NCBI RefSeq assembly: GCF_003725775.1
Contig: NZ_RJSG01000003.1
Span: 361,307-425,306, forward strand
Reading direction: 5' to 3'
Length of the DNA stretch: 64,000 nucleotides
Origin: Nocardioides marmorisolisilvae
GTDB lineage: Bacteria; Actinomycetota; Actinomycetes; Propionibacteriales; Nocardioidaceae
Part shown: positions 42,861 to 50,035 of the stretch, one piece after another
Position numbering within the stretch: position 1 is the first letter of the stretch
Layout of the letters: each line of letters begins with the position of its first letter
The notes under the pieces: model-generated
Databases searched by the model: none
What the model saw: only the letters and a program-made list of their open reading frames with translations
Told to the model about the DNA's origin: nothing
Program-made: the position numbers and the translations under genes

Positions 42861-42872
42861 GACAATGGTCGC
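42861..42872 (+). promoter_or_regulatory. Leaderless promoter of the first islet gene
   Basis: GACAAT (42861-42866), 6 bases, GTG 42873. Same spacing as other leaderless genes in the window. Confidence 0.4.
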
Positions 42873-43295
42873 GTGCCGAGCAACGACGAGCAGATCCAAG
42901 CGATCCTGAGCTACGACGCTTTCCGGTGGGCCGTCGAGAATCTGCCCCCCGGAAAGACGATCGACGACGTCCGGTTTCGTGAGTTGGTCACGATCAGCGA
43001 GGAAGACGTGCTTATCCACGCCAGACGATCTGGTTTCCCCCCAAGCGTTGTTGCAGAAGGCGAGGCCGCACGCTGGGCACACGACAGTATCTGTTTGGTG
43101 GAAGACGGTGATCGATGGTCGATCTTCTACACCGAGCGAGGCGAACGCTCCGACCTGGCCACGGTCGAAAGCCACGCGGCCGCTCAGAGCTGGGTCGTTC
43201 ACCACCTGTTCGAGAACGCCAAGGTGTCGCTCAATCATCGGTGGTGGCACGCACATCCCGATGAGCGGCCAAAACGCATCAGCGACATGGACTAA
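42873..43295 (+). CDS. Hypothetical protein (islet gene 1)
   Basis: A 140-residue soluble protein, no signal or membrane helix, acidic in the first half. It has DAFRWAVENLPPGKTIDDVRF, DRWSIFYTERGERSDLATVES and a C-terminal HHLFENAKVSLNHRWW. The compact fold-sized length and aromatic-rich C-terminus are reminiscent of immunity-type proteins, but I cannot assign a family. It starts the lower-GC islet. The GTG start is supported by the promoter spacing. Confidence 0.65.
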   Translation: MPSNDEQIQAILSYDAFRWAVENLPPGKTIDDVRFRELVTISEEDVLIHARRSGFPPSVVAEGEAARWAHDSICLVEDGDRWSIFYTERGERSDLATVESHAAAQSWVVHHLFENAKVSLNHRWWHAHPDERPKRISDMD

Positions 43296-43337
43296 CTGAC
43301 GGGGCGGAACGACGCAGCGGCCAGGCCGCCGTTGGAG

Positions 43338-43697
43338 TCAGCCAGCGGGATTCCGGATGCTGGCCCAGCAGTGCAAGCAATGCACCCCCTCGGCATCGGC
43401 CTTGATCTTGGACGCGTGCTCGTCTGCCTCGATCAGTGGCTGGATGATCTGGAGATCCACCAGATCGCGCATCACGCAGTCGGCGCCACCTTGGTTAGTC
43501 CGGAACCCGTCGCTGGTTGACGGGTTCCCCGATTCGATGAGGGCATCGACCAGCGGTTGAAGGTGGTCAAAGCTCGGGCTGTACCTCACGTCGGCACAAT
43601 ACAAACCAGAAGCTCCCGTGACCGATAGGCATCCTCGCGGCGGAAGGACACGCCCTCGTTCGGCACCGAACACGCATCGGATGCAACTATCGAGCAT
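43338..43697 (-). CDS. Hypothetical protein (islet gene 2)
   Basis: A possible 119-residue protein with seven Cys, including a C-terminal CLHCW pair that could bind metal, and a soluble helical middle (FDHLQPLVDALIESG, VMRDLVDLQIIQPLIEAD). I recognise no family. ATG 43697 overlaps the divergent ATG 43696 of the next gene by two bases. The composition of the C-terminal two-thirds looks like protein; the first 30 residues are doubtful, so the true start may be later. Confidence 0.45.
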   Translation of the reverse strand: MLDSCIRCVFGAERGRVLPPRGCLSVTGASGLYCADVRYSPSFDHLQPLVDALIESGNPSTSDGFRTNQGGADCVMRDLVDLQIIQPLIEADEHASKIKADAEGVHCLHCWASIRNPAG

Positions 43698-43959
43698 GAG
43701 CTTGTTCGCGGAGTTGCTGTTGCCCGTGGGCCTCGAGGTTGACAGGGACGACGTCGAGGACGGTGTCTCTGAGGAGTTCCAAGACCTAGTCGAGGTCACG
43801 GGATCTGGATCTGGCGTCTACGGCGCCAACCTTGATCTGGAGTTCAGGTCCGCAGACCAGAGTGAGCTCGTCAGTCGCCTGCGTGCAGTCTTGCGGGCTC
43901 TGGCCGTCAAAGGAGCCAAGCTTCGGTTTGAAGGCGCTACTGACTGGATCGACTTGTAG
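43696..43959 (+). CDS. Hypothetical protein (islet gene 3)
   Basis: An 87-residue acidic protein: MSLFAELLLPVGLEVDRDDVEDG, an SGVYGANLDLEFRS strand pair, then SRLRAVLRALAVKGAKLRFEG. The beta-alpha-beta look suggests a small soluble alpha/beta domain. No family recognised. ATG 43696 is the best start; an ATG at 43681 would add five residues. It is followed after 91 bases by islet gene 4. Confidence 0.55.
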   Translation: MSLFAELLLPVGLEVDRDDVEDGVSEEFQDLVEVTGSGSGVYGANLDLEFRSADQSELVSRLRAVLRALAVKGAKLRFEGATDWIDL

Positions 43960-44050
43960 CCGCGACGCGGCAGAGACGCGGCGGAGCCTGCAAGGATGGC
44001 ATCGGCGACTCGCCGATGCGCGTGGGACCTGTAGTCGAGAGGATGGGCAC

Positions 44051-44449
44051 ATGAGCTGGGACATCTTGATCCAAGACCTTCCCAAAGACGTCACTTCTGT
44101 CTCGGAGATCCCAGACAACTTCCAGCCGGCTCCACTTGGTCTGCGGAACGAGCTGATAGAGCGAATTCGCTCGGTCGCGCCCAGCGTTGACTTCACCGAT
44201 CCGTCGTGGGGTCAACTGGCGACACCAGAGTTCAGCATCGAGTTCAACATGGGGCGAGAGGAGATGTGCAGCGGGATCATGCTGCACGTGCGCGGCGGCG
44301 ACGGGGCCTCAGACTTTGTGGCAGGCCTTCTCCACTCCTTAGACGTTCGCGCCTTCGACTGCTCAGCAGGCGACTTCTTCGCCGTCCCCGGAGCATTGGA
44401 AAGCTTCGCTCGCTGGCAGGAGTACCGGGACCGAGTTCTCAAGCCATAG
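44051..44449 (+). CDS. Hypothetical protein (islet gene 4, MSWDI family)
   Basis: A 132-residue soluble protein: MSWDILIQDLPKDVTSVSEIPDNFQPAPLG, then VAPSVDFTDPSWGQLATPEFSIEFNMG, SGIMLHVRGGDGASDFVAGLLHSLDVRAFD and FARWQEYRD. I remember this as a widespread family of unknown function found in many bacteria. The paired LHVRGG strand and amphipathic helices suggest a compact alpha/beta domain. GAGAGG lies 8 bases before the ATG. Confidence 0.75.
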   Translation: MSWDILIQDLPKDVTSVSEIPDNFQPAPLGLRNELIERIRSVAPSVDFTDPSWGQLATPEFSIEFNMGREEMCSGIMLHVRGGDGASDFVAGLLHSLDVRAFDCSAGDFFAVPGALESFARWQEYRDRVLKP

Positions 44450-44550
44450 GAGCCGCCCTCGAATTCCGGTGGACCCCCATCGTTTGCGGCGGAACGACGA
44501 CGCAGTTCATCGCGGCAGTCCTGATACTTCTCCAGCGTCTGCACGCCGGC

Positions 44551-45012
44551 TCAGTCGGGGTGGCTATCAGACTGCGACCGCTTTTCAGGCGGCAGCACCT
44601 TCCGGTAGGGCGCACGAGCGTGGGCGCACAGTCGGCGCACCAGGGCGAGTTCGTCGTTGATCCTCCGTGGGACCGGAAGCTGGTGCGCGACCAAGGTCGC
44701 CACGAACCTTTCGAGGGCAGCGCGCGACTCCTCTCGAGCCTCGAGCACCTGGATCGAGCTACCGGGCTTGCGGCTGTCGAGCAGATGACGCAGCACCTGC
44801 CGCGATCGCTCAATATCCGCGAACAGGCGTTCCAACGGATGGTCAACTGGCCCGACCACCCGGGGCTGGTTGAAGGAGGGGTCGCGCACTGCGACCACCT
44901 TTCCATCGCCGCCGGGCCCGAACGGGACGATGGGGGCGATGTCCTCAGGATAACCCCGAAGGTTTCGGATTCCTTCATGATCGTGAGGATGCTCAGGTGC
45001 CAGAGTTGCCAT
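44551..45012 (-). CDS. Hypothetical protein (islet gene 5)
   Basis: A 153-residue protein: an N-terminal HEGIRNLRGYPEDIAPIVPFG segment, a helical centre (ERLFADIERSRQVLRHLLDSR, VLEAREESRAALERFVATLVAHQLPVPRRINDELALVRRLC) and a basic C-terminus. No family recognised. The consistent helical pattern and Ala/Arg/Glu spacing support a real product. It ends the islet; HelD follows downstream in the same direction after 85 bases beyond its start. Confidence 0.55.
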   Translation of the reverse strand: MATLAPEHPHDHEGIRNLRGYPEDIAPIVPFGPGGDGKVVAVRDPSFNQPRVVGPVDHPLERLFADIERSRQVLRHLLDSRKPGSSIQVLEAREESRAALERFVATLVAHQLPVPRRINDELALVRRLCAHARAPYRKVLPPEKRSQSDSHPD

Positions 45013-45097
45013 GGGCCGAGCACCGCTAGAGGGACGTGCGAATCGCGATTCTGGAGTCTGAGGTCCGGGCGGAAGGCAGCAGAGGGACGCGCCGGGA

Positions 45098-47236
45098 TCA
45101 GCCGCGCGAGAGCGTGACCAGGCGCTGAGTCGCGCGGGTCAGCACGACGTACAGGGTGGCCCGGCCGGTGCTGGACTCCCGCTCGATCTCGTTGGGCTCG
45201 ACGACCGCGATGCCGTCGAACTCCAGACCCTTGGTCTCCAGACCGGTCAGGACGACCACCCGGGCGTCGTCGCCGGCGCTCTGCTCGGCGTACTCGGGCC
45301 AGCTGGCGAGCCAGCGAGAGACCTCGGCGTGCCGGGCGACCGGGACCACGATGCCGACAGTGCCGTCGACCGAGCCGACGAGGTCGGCGAGCGCCGTACG
45401 GGTGCCCTCCTCGAGGTCGGTGACCGTCCGCTCCTCCGGGTCGTTGCCGGTCGAGCGCACCGCGTTCGGCAGGTCGGCGTGCAGGCCCACCCGCTCCGCG
45501 TACGCCGCCGCGAACGCGTAGATCTCAGAGGAGTTGCGGTAGTTGGTGGAGAGGTGGAACTCGTGCAGGTCCTTGGTGCCGAGCGCCTCGGCCCGCGCCT
45601 TGGTCGCCTCGGCCGGGATCGGCCAGGAGGACTGGGCCGGGTCACCGACGATCGTCCAGGTCGCGGAGCGGCCACGCCGGCCGACCATCCGCCACTGCAT
45701 CGGGGTGAGGTCCTGCGCCTCGTCGATGAGCACGTGCGCGTAGCCGTCATCCTCGACGCGGTTCGTCGGCGGAGCCCATGACCGGCGGCCGCCGTACTCG
45801 CGGTCCGAGGCGGTGGTGAGCTCGGCCAGCGAGGAGTCGGCCAGGCCCAGCGGGTCCTCCTCCTCGTCGTCGACCAGCGGCGGGTCACCGAGCAGGTAGC
45901 GCAGCTCGTCGACGAGCGGGATGTCCTCGACCGAGAGCTCCTCGCCCCAGGACTTGGCCAGCAGCCGCACGGCCTCGTCGTCGAGCACGCCCTCGGTGAC
46001 CCGGTGCAGCACGTCGTGGTCACGCAGCCAGCCGAGCACGGTGGCGGCGTCGAGCACCGGCCACCAGCTCGCGGCGAAGTCGAGGAACGCGTCGCTGGTG
46101 CGCATCTCGTCGGCGAAGTCCTCCTTGGTGCGCTCGCGCGCCCGCTCGGACTTCACCTGGCGCCACAGGTGGTCGATCAACGTGCTGGCGACCTTGTTGG
46201 TCGACCGGTTCCGCGGACCCATCGAGAGCAGCTGGCGGCGGACCTGCCCGAGCTCGCGGGAGCCGAGCAGGAGCACGTCGTCGCGGTAGAAGGTGCGGAA
46301 CTCGCGCGGGGCGCCGGGGACCGACTGCCGGGCCGTGCGCCGCAGCACCTCCGCCATCTCGGCCGCACCCTTGACCTCGGCCACCCGCGGGTCGTCACGA
46401 CGCGTCGCGGCGATGCCGTCGACGACGTCACCGAGAGACCGCAGCGCGACCGCGGTCTCGCCGAGCGAGGGCAGCACCCGCTCGATGTAGCGCATGAAGA
46501 CGCCGGAGGGACCGACGACGAGCACGCCACCGGTCTCGTAGCGACGACGGTCGCCGTAGAGCAGGAAGGCCGCGCGGTGCAGCGCCACCACGGTCTTGCC
46601 GGTACCCGGACCACCGGTGATCAGGACGACGCCCTTCTCGGGCGCGCGGATCGCCTGGTCCTGCTCGGCCTGGATGGTCGCGACGATCGAGTGCATCGAG
46701 CGGTCGCGGGCACGGGAGAGCTGCGCCATCAGCGCGCCCTCGCCGACGATCGGGAGCTCCTTGGTGGAGGCCTCGTCGGCCTCGGGGTCGAGCAGGTCGT
46801 CCTCGACGCCGATCACGGTGACGCCCTGGCTGCGCAGGATGCGACGTCGGATCACGCCCTTCGGGTCGGCGTGGGTGGCTTGGTAGAAGACCGCGGCCGC
46901 AGGAGCGCGCCAGTCGATCAGCAGGATGTCGCGGTTGCCGTCGCGCAGGCCGATGCGGCCGACGTAGCGGGGCTCGGGGTCGACGTCCTCGCGCATGTCG
47001 AGGCGACCGAAGACGAGGCCCTCGTGCGCGGCGTCCAGGGTCGCGATCCGCTTCGCGGCCTGGAACAGCATCGCGTCCCGCTCGACGAGTCCACCCTCGT
47101 GGCCGAGCTGTCCACGGGCACGACCCTCGGCAGCGAGCTCCTCCGCAGAACGGGCTGAGTCCTCGAGCTGGCGGTAGACCGTGTCGACGAACTCCTGCTC
47201 GCGAGCGATCTCGCGAGCGGCGACGTCATCGTTCAA
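45098..47236 (-). CDS. HelD-like RNA polymerase-associated helicase
   Basis: A 712-residue UvrD-like superfamily 1 protein of the HelD/HelR group. N-terminal coiled arm (EIAREQEFVDTVYRQLEDSARSAEELAA), Walker A GGPGTGKTVVALHR, Walker B VLIDEAQDLTPMQWRM, later motifs NYRNSSEIYAFA and LTGLETKGLEFDGIAVVEP, and the final TLYVVLTRATQRLV. Such proteins bind RNA polymerase and free it from stalled or DNA-bound states; HelR of Streptomyces also confers rifamycin tolerance. Whether this one does is inference. An 8-bp inverted repeat lies just upstream. Confidence 0.88.
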   Translation of the reverse strand: MNDDVAAREIAREQEFVDTVYRQLEDSARSAEELAAEGRARGQLGHEGGLVERDAMLFQAAKRIATLDAAHEGLVFGRLDMREDVDPEPRYVGRIGLRDGNRDILLIDWRAPAAAVFYQATHADPKGVIRRRILRSQGVTVIGVEDDLLDPEADEASTKELPIVGEGALMAQLSRARDRSMHSIVATIQAEQDQAIRAPEKGVVLITGGPGTGKTVVALHRAAFLLYGDRRRYETGGVLVVGPSGVFMRYIERVLPSLGETAVALRSLGDVVDGIAATRRDDPRVAEVKGAAEMAEVLRRTARQSVPGAPREFRTFYRDDVLLLGSRELGQVRRQLLSMGPRNRSTNKVASTLIDHLWRQVKSERARERTKEDFADEMRTSDAFLDFAASWWPVLDAATVLGWLRDHDVLHRVTEGVLDDEAVRLLAKSWGEELSVEDIPLVDELRYLLGDPPLVDDEEEDPLGLADSSLAELTTASDREYGGRRSWAPPTNRVEDDGYAHVLIDEAQDLTPMQWRMVGRRGRSATWTIVGDPAQSSWPIPAEATKARAEALGTKDLHEFHLSTNYRNSSEIYAFAAAYAERVGLHADLPNAVRSTGNDPEERTVTDLEEGTRTALADLVGSVDGTVGIVVPVARHAEVSRWLASWPEYAEQSAGDDARVVVLTGLETKGLEFDGIAVVEPNEIERESSTGRATLYVVLTRATQRLVTLSRG

Positions 47237-47256
47237 CTTCGCAGTCCTTGTCGAGC

Positions 47257-47303
47257 GGAAATCGGGAACCGTTAACTCTAGCGCTGGCTGTCGAGCGATT
47301 TCC
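47257..47303. repeat. Inverted and direct repeat upstream of the helicase gene
   Basis: GGAAATCG (47257-47264) and CGATTTCC (47296-47303) are perfect inverted repeats 31 bases apart; each is preceded by the direct repeat TCGAGCG (47251, 47291). It lies between the DyP stop and the helicase start, 20 bases upstream of the latter. Could be operator or terminator. Confidence 0.4.
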
Positions 47304-47317
47304 CGGAAGTCCCGGAA

Positions 47318-48343
47318 TCAGCGATCGGCGTTCATCGAAGCACCTAGACCACGGCTCGCGGAGAAGCCGGGGAGCACCCGGAACACCCCGGACGCGGTCA
47401 CCCGGAGGTAGCGGTTGAGCGCGTCCCCCGCGTCCAGGCGGTACTGCGTCTGGATGAACTCGGCCAGGTCCCGTTGGAACGAGATGAACAGCAGTCCGCT
47501 GCCCTGCTCGCCCGCGAACGAGTACCCCCGGCGCAGCATCAGCGGCCGTCCGGTCGCCAGTGGATGGGCTCGCCGCACGTGCGCGTCGACAGGGATCAGG
47601 TAAGCCCCGGCCGGAGTCTTCGCAGCGAGGTCGAGCGGTGACGTGAGGTGGCCTCCTGAGAGCGGTGCACCGGTGCTCTTGCGGCGGCCGATCACGGCCT
47701 CCTGCTGATCGACGGCCAGGTCGTTGAACCCCTCGACGTCGAGCACGATCCGCCGCACCACCATCACCGTCGAACCGTCGTCTCCCCACACGCCGGCCGA
47801 CAGCTCCTCCCTCCCCCGCGGTTGCACGATGCCGTCGTGGAAGCCGAGCAGGTTGCGGCCGAAGCCGTCCTTGCCGGCAGCGCCGGAGAACCCGAGCTGC
47901 GACCAGCGCACGGCGTGGTCCCGAGTCAGCCGGTCGGACGCGGCCAGCACCGCGACCGGGTCGCTACCGCACACCTGGAGCACCAGGTCGCCACCGCAGT
48001 GCTCGGGCCCGAAGGTGTCGCGAGCGAAGGTCGGCAGCACGAGACCTGGGTCTGCCACCCCCACCGTCACGGTCAGGTCGCCCGGCTCCGGGACGTCCGC
48101 CGCGCGTCCCGACACCAGGCGTTCGATCTCCTCGCCGAGCGCCTCGAGCACCGGCACGATCGGCGCGTGGTGGAGGTCCAGCACCACCAGGTTCCCGAAG
48201 CCCTGCTGGGCCGTGGTGACCCCGGCCTGGTGGACCCCGTACGCCGTCGTGGGCGACCCCTGCTCCGGGCCGCTCGAACAGGCGGACAGCGCGGCCAGTC
48301 CGGCGGCGCCCTGCAGCAGTGCGCGACGAGAAGGGCCGGTCAT
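47318..48343 (-). CDS. Tat-exported DyP-type heme peroxidase
   Basis: A 341-residue peroxidase. N-terminal Tat signal SRRALLQGAAGLAALSACSSG also fits a lipobox-like LSAC, so it may be a lipoprotein. The DyP signature GFHDGIVQPRG holds the distal Asp; the proximal heme His is probably in DAHVRRAHP; RGYSFAGEQGSGLLFISFQRD is the usual C-terminal block. The protein oxidises phenolics, dyes or lignin-like substrates with H2O2. No efeU/efeO genes are present, so it is not part of an iron transporter. ATG 48343 overlaps the stop of the beta-helix gene. Confidence 0.88.
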   Translation of the reverse strand: MTGPSRRALLQGAAGLAALSACSSGPEQGSPTTAYGVHQAGVTTAQQGFGNLVVLDLHHAPIVPVLEALGEEIERLVSGRAADVPEPGDLTVTVGVADPGLVLPTFARDTFGPEHCGGDLVLQVCGSDPVAVLAASDRLTRDHAVRWSQLGFSGAAGKDGFGRNLLGFHDGIVQPRGREELSAGVWGDDGSTVMVVRRIVLDVEGFNDLAVDQQEAVIGRRKSTGAPLSGGHLTSPLDLAAKTPAGAYLIPVDAHVRRAHPLATGRPLMLRRGYSFAGEQGSGLLFISFQRDLAEFIQTQYRLDAGDALNRYLRVTASGVFRVLPGFSASRGLGASMNADR

Positions 48344-49767
48344 CGCGCGGATCGTCGGGCGGCCTCGGCCAGCCAGGTCCGCGGCGGCACCGTCAGGGAT
48401 CCGATGTCGATCGGGTCCGGCGCCTGCGCCCGCCGGTACGGAACGGATGCGGGGTCACCCGGCATCGTCGGCAGCAGCCCGGGCGGGGCGACGTCGAGGA
48501 ACGCGATGCCCGCCGGCCCCGGAACCGTCCGGAACGGTGCGATGTCCTCGGCATCGTTGAGCGGGCCCCTGCCCGACTCACACCCCAGAACCGCCCTCCA
48601 CGGGCGCGGATAGGTCGTCGCGCCAGCCGGCCGCTCGAGGCAGTTCGCCTGCGTCCCGCCCGACTGTGCCGAGGACCAGAACGCCAGGTCGGTGCCGTTG
48701 CCCGCGTAGACGTTGCCCTTCGCCGTGTTGTCCTTCGCCGCCAGGTCCTCGGCCGGACTCACCAGCAGACCCGCGGACCGGTTGCCCTCGATCCGGTTCT
48801 TCAGCACCTCGACGCCGGTGCTGCCACCGAGCCCGATGCCGATGCCGAACCCACCGTCGGCTTGCTCGGGTGTCTGCGCCTCGTTGTTGTCGCTGACGAC
48901 ATTGCCGGCCACGATCGCCTTGCGCTGCGGGGCGAACGCCTCCTGGTAGTCGCTGGACATCGTCAGCCCCACGCGGTTGCGACTGAACCGGTTGCGCACG
49001 ACCGAGACACCGGTGGAGTTGGCGCTCTCGTAGCCGACGGCGTTGTACTCCGCGACGTTGTCGGTGACGACGATGTCGCAGTGCAGGCACTGGCCGACGT
49101 AGAAGCCGGAATCGGCACTGCCGCTGGCATAGCTGTTGGCGATCGTGCCGTGCTGCCGATTGAAGGCGTAGATATCGGTGTACACGCTGCCGGCGCCGAC
49201 GCCGTAGACCGCGTCGCGCTGGTGGGCGCTGATGATCCGCGGGTTGTCCTGGGTGTAGTCCGACGGGTTCCAGAACCCGGTGGTGATGCTGGCCGGCTTC
49301 CCGCCGGAGACGTCGACGAAGTCCACCGACGGCGAGAGCGAGGTCTGGCCGGCGGTCGGCGACGCGGCGGCGAACGCGGGCGAGAACACCGCGGGGTCGG
49401 GGTTGCTGACCGAGACGCGGTACTTCCCGCCGGTCAGGCTCGAGGTCGAGGGGTCCAGGGTCAGCTGACCCTGATCGTCGGTCGGTCCGCTCTGGGTGTG
49501 TCCCTGCGGGTCGGTCACCGTGACGACCGCTCCGGGCAGACCCGGCTCGAGGATCGGAGCGGTGTGGTCCCAGATGCCGTTCGCGTTGATCTCGCGGACG
49601 ACGCGGACGCTCACCGTCCCGTCGTCACCGGCAGCGCCGGCCTGCTGGGCACCCGGGAAGACCAGCATCCCGATCCCGCCCATCGCGATTGCCAGGGTCA
49701 GACGTCCCGCCCTGCTGCCCCGTCGGATGTGAGCCCCACTGCTGCGTACGTGCCTCGCCTTGCTCAT
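48340..49767 (-). CDS. Secreted parallel beta-helix protein
   Basis: A 475-residue exported protein. N-terminal basic segment plus hydrophobic helix (LTLAIAMGGIGMLVFPGAQQAGA) act as signal peptide; then an SdrD B-like domain (about 50-130: VVREINANGIWDHTAPILEPGLPG, VTVTDPQG) and a right-handed beta-helix (about 180-410) built of NNNGS-like coils (for example NVAEYNAVGYESANSTGVSVVRNRFSRNRVGLTM). The family includes lyases and adhesins; no catalytic residues stand out. GAGGGGACGAGGG precedes ATG 49767. Its stop overlaps the DyP start (ATGA), so the two are co-translated. Confidence 0.8.
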   Translation of the reverse strand: MSKARHVRSSGAHIRRGSRAGRLTLAIAMGGIGMLVFPGAQQAGAAGDDGTVSVRVVREINANGIWDHTAPILEPGLPGAVVTVTDPQGHTQSGPTDDQGQLTLDPSTSSLTGGKYRVSVSNPDPAVFSPAFAAASPTAGQTSLSPSVDFVDVSGGKPASITTGFWNPSDYTQDNPRIISAHQRDAVYGVGAGSVYTDIYAFNRQHGTIANSYASGSADSGFYVGQCLHCDIVVTDNVAEYNAVGYESANSTGVSVVRNRFSRNRVGLTMSSDYQEAFAPQRKAIVAGNVVSDNNEAQTPEQADGGFGIGIGLGGSTGVEVLKNRIEGNRSAGLLVSPAEDLAAKDNTAKGNVYAGNGTDLAFWSSAQSGGTQANCLERPAGATTYPRPWRAVLGCESGRGPLNDAEDIAPFRTVPGPAGIAFLDVAPPGLLPTMPGDPASVPYRRAQAPDPIDIGSLTVPPRTWLAEAARRSAR

Positions 49768-50003
49768 CCCTCGTCCCCTCTCGAGCGCGCCGCGGCACCG
49801 TCGGCGACAGTGCCGGGGACCGTGCTCGTGGTGCACCGGGTACGGGTGCGCGACTCGACACGTGTCCAGCGGATATGACCCGATCGCGGGGCCGCCATTA
49901 CGCGTCCACAAGGAGGATTTTTCGAGAGTGACGGTTTCCGACTGGCGATCTACGGGAAGAACCGCGCCCCTTCAGGGCAGTGCTGGGGAGAACTCCCGCA
50001 AGA

Positions 50004-50028
50004 CGTCCGCCCCTGTAACAGACGGACG
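50004..50028. terminator. Weak hairpin after the VWA gene
   Basis: CGTCCG (50004-50009) pairs with CGGACG (50023-50028) around 13 bases, 8 bases beyond the VWA gene stop at 50036. The rest of the 268-base gap up to 49768 shows no gene; promoters for the beta-helix gene must lie there. Confidence 0.3.
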
Positions 50029-50035
50029 CCGGGAA

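Noticed and set aside
47318-48343. EfeB of an iron-uptake operon
   Set aside because: The protein is shorter and no efeU or efeO gene is beside it; it is coupled to a beta-helix protein instead.
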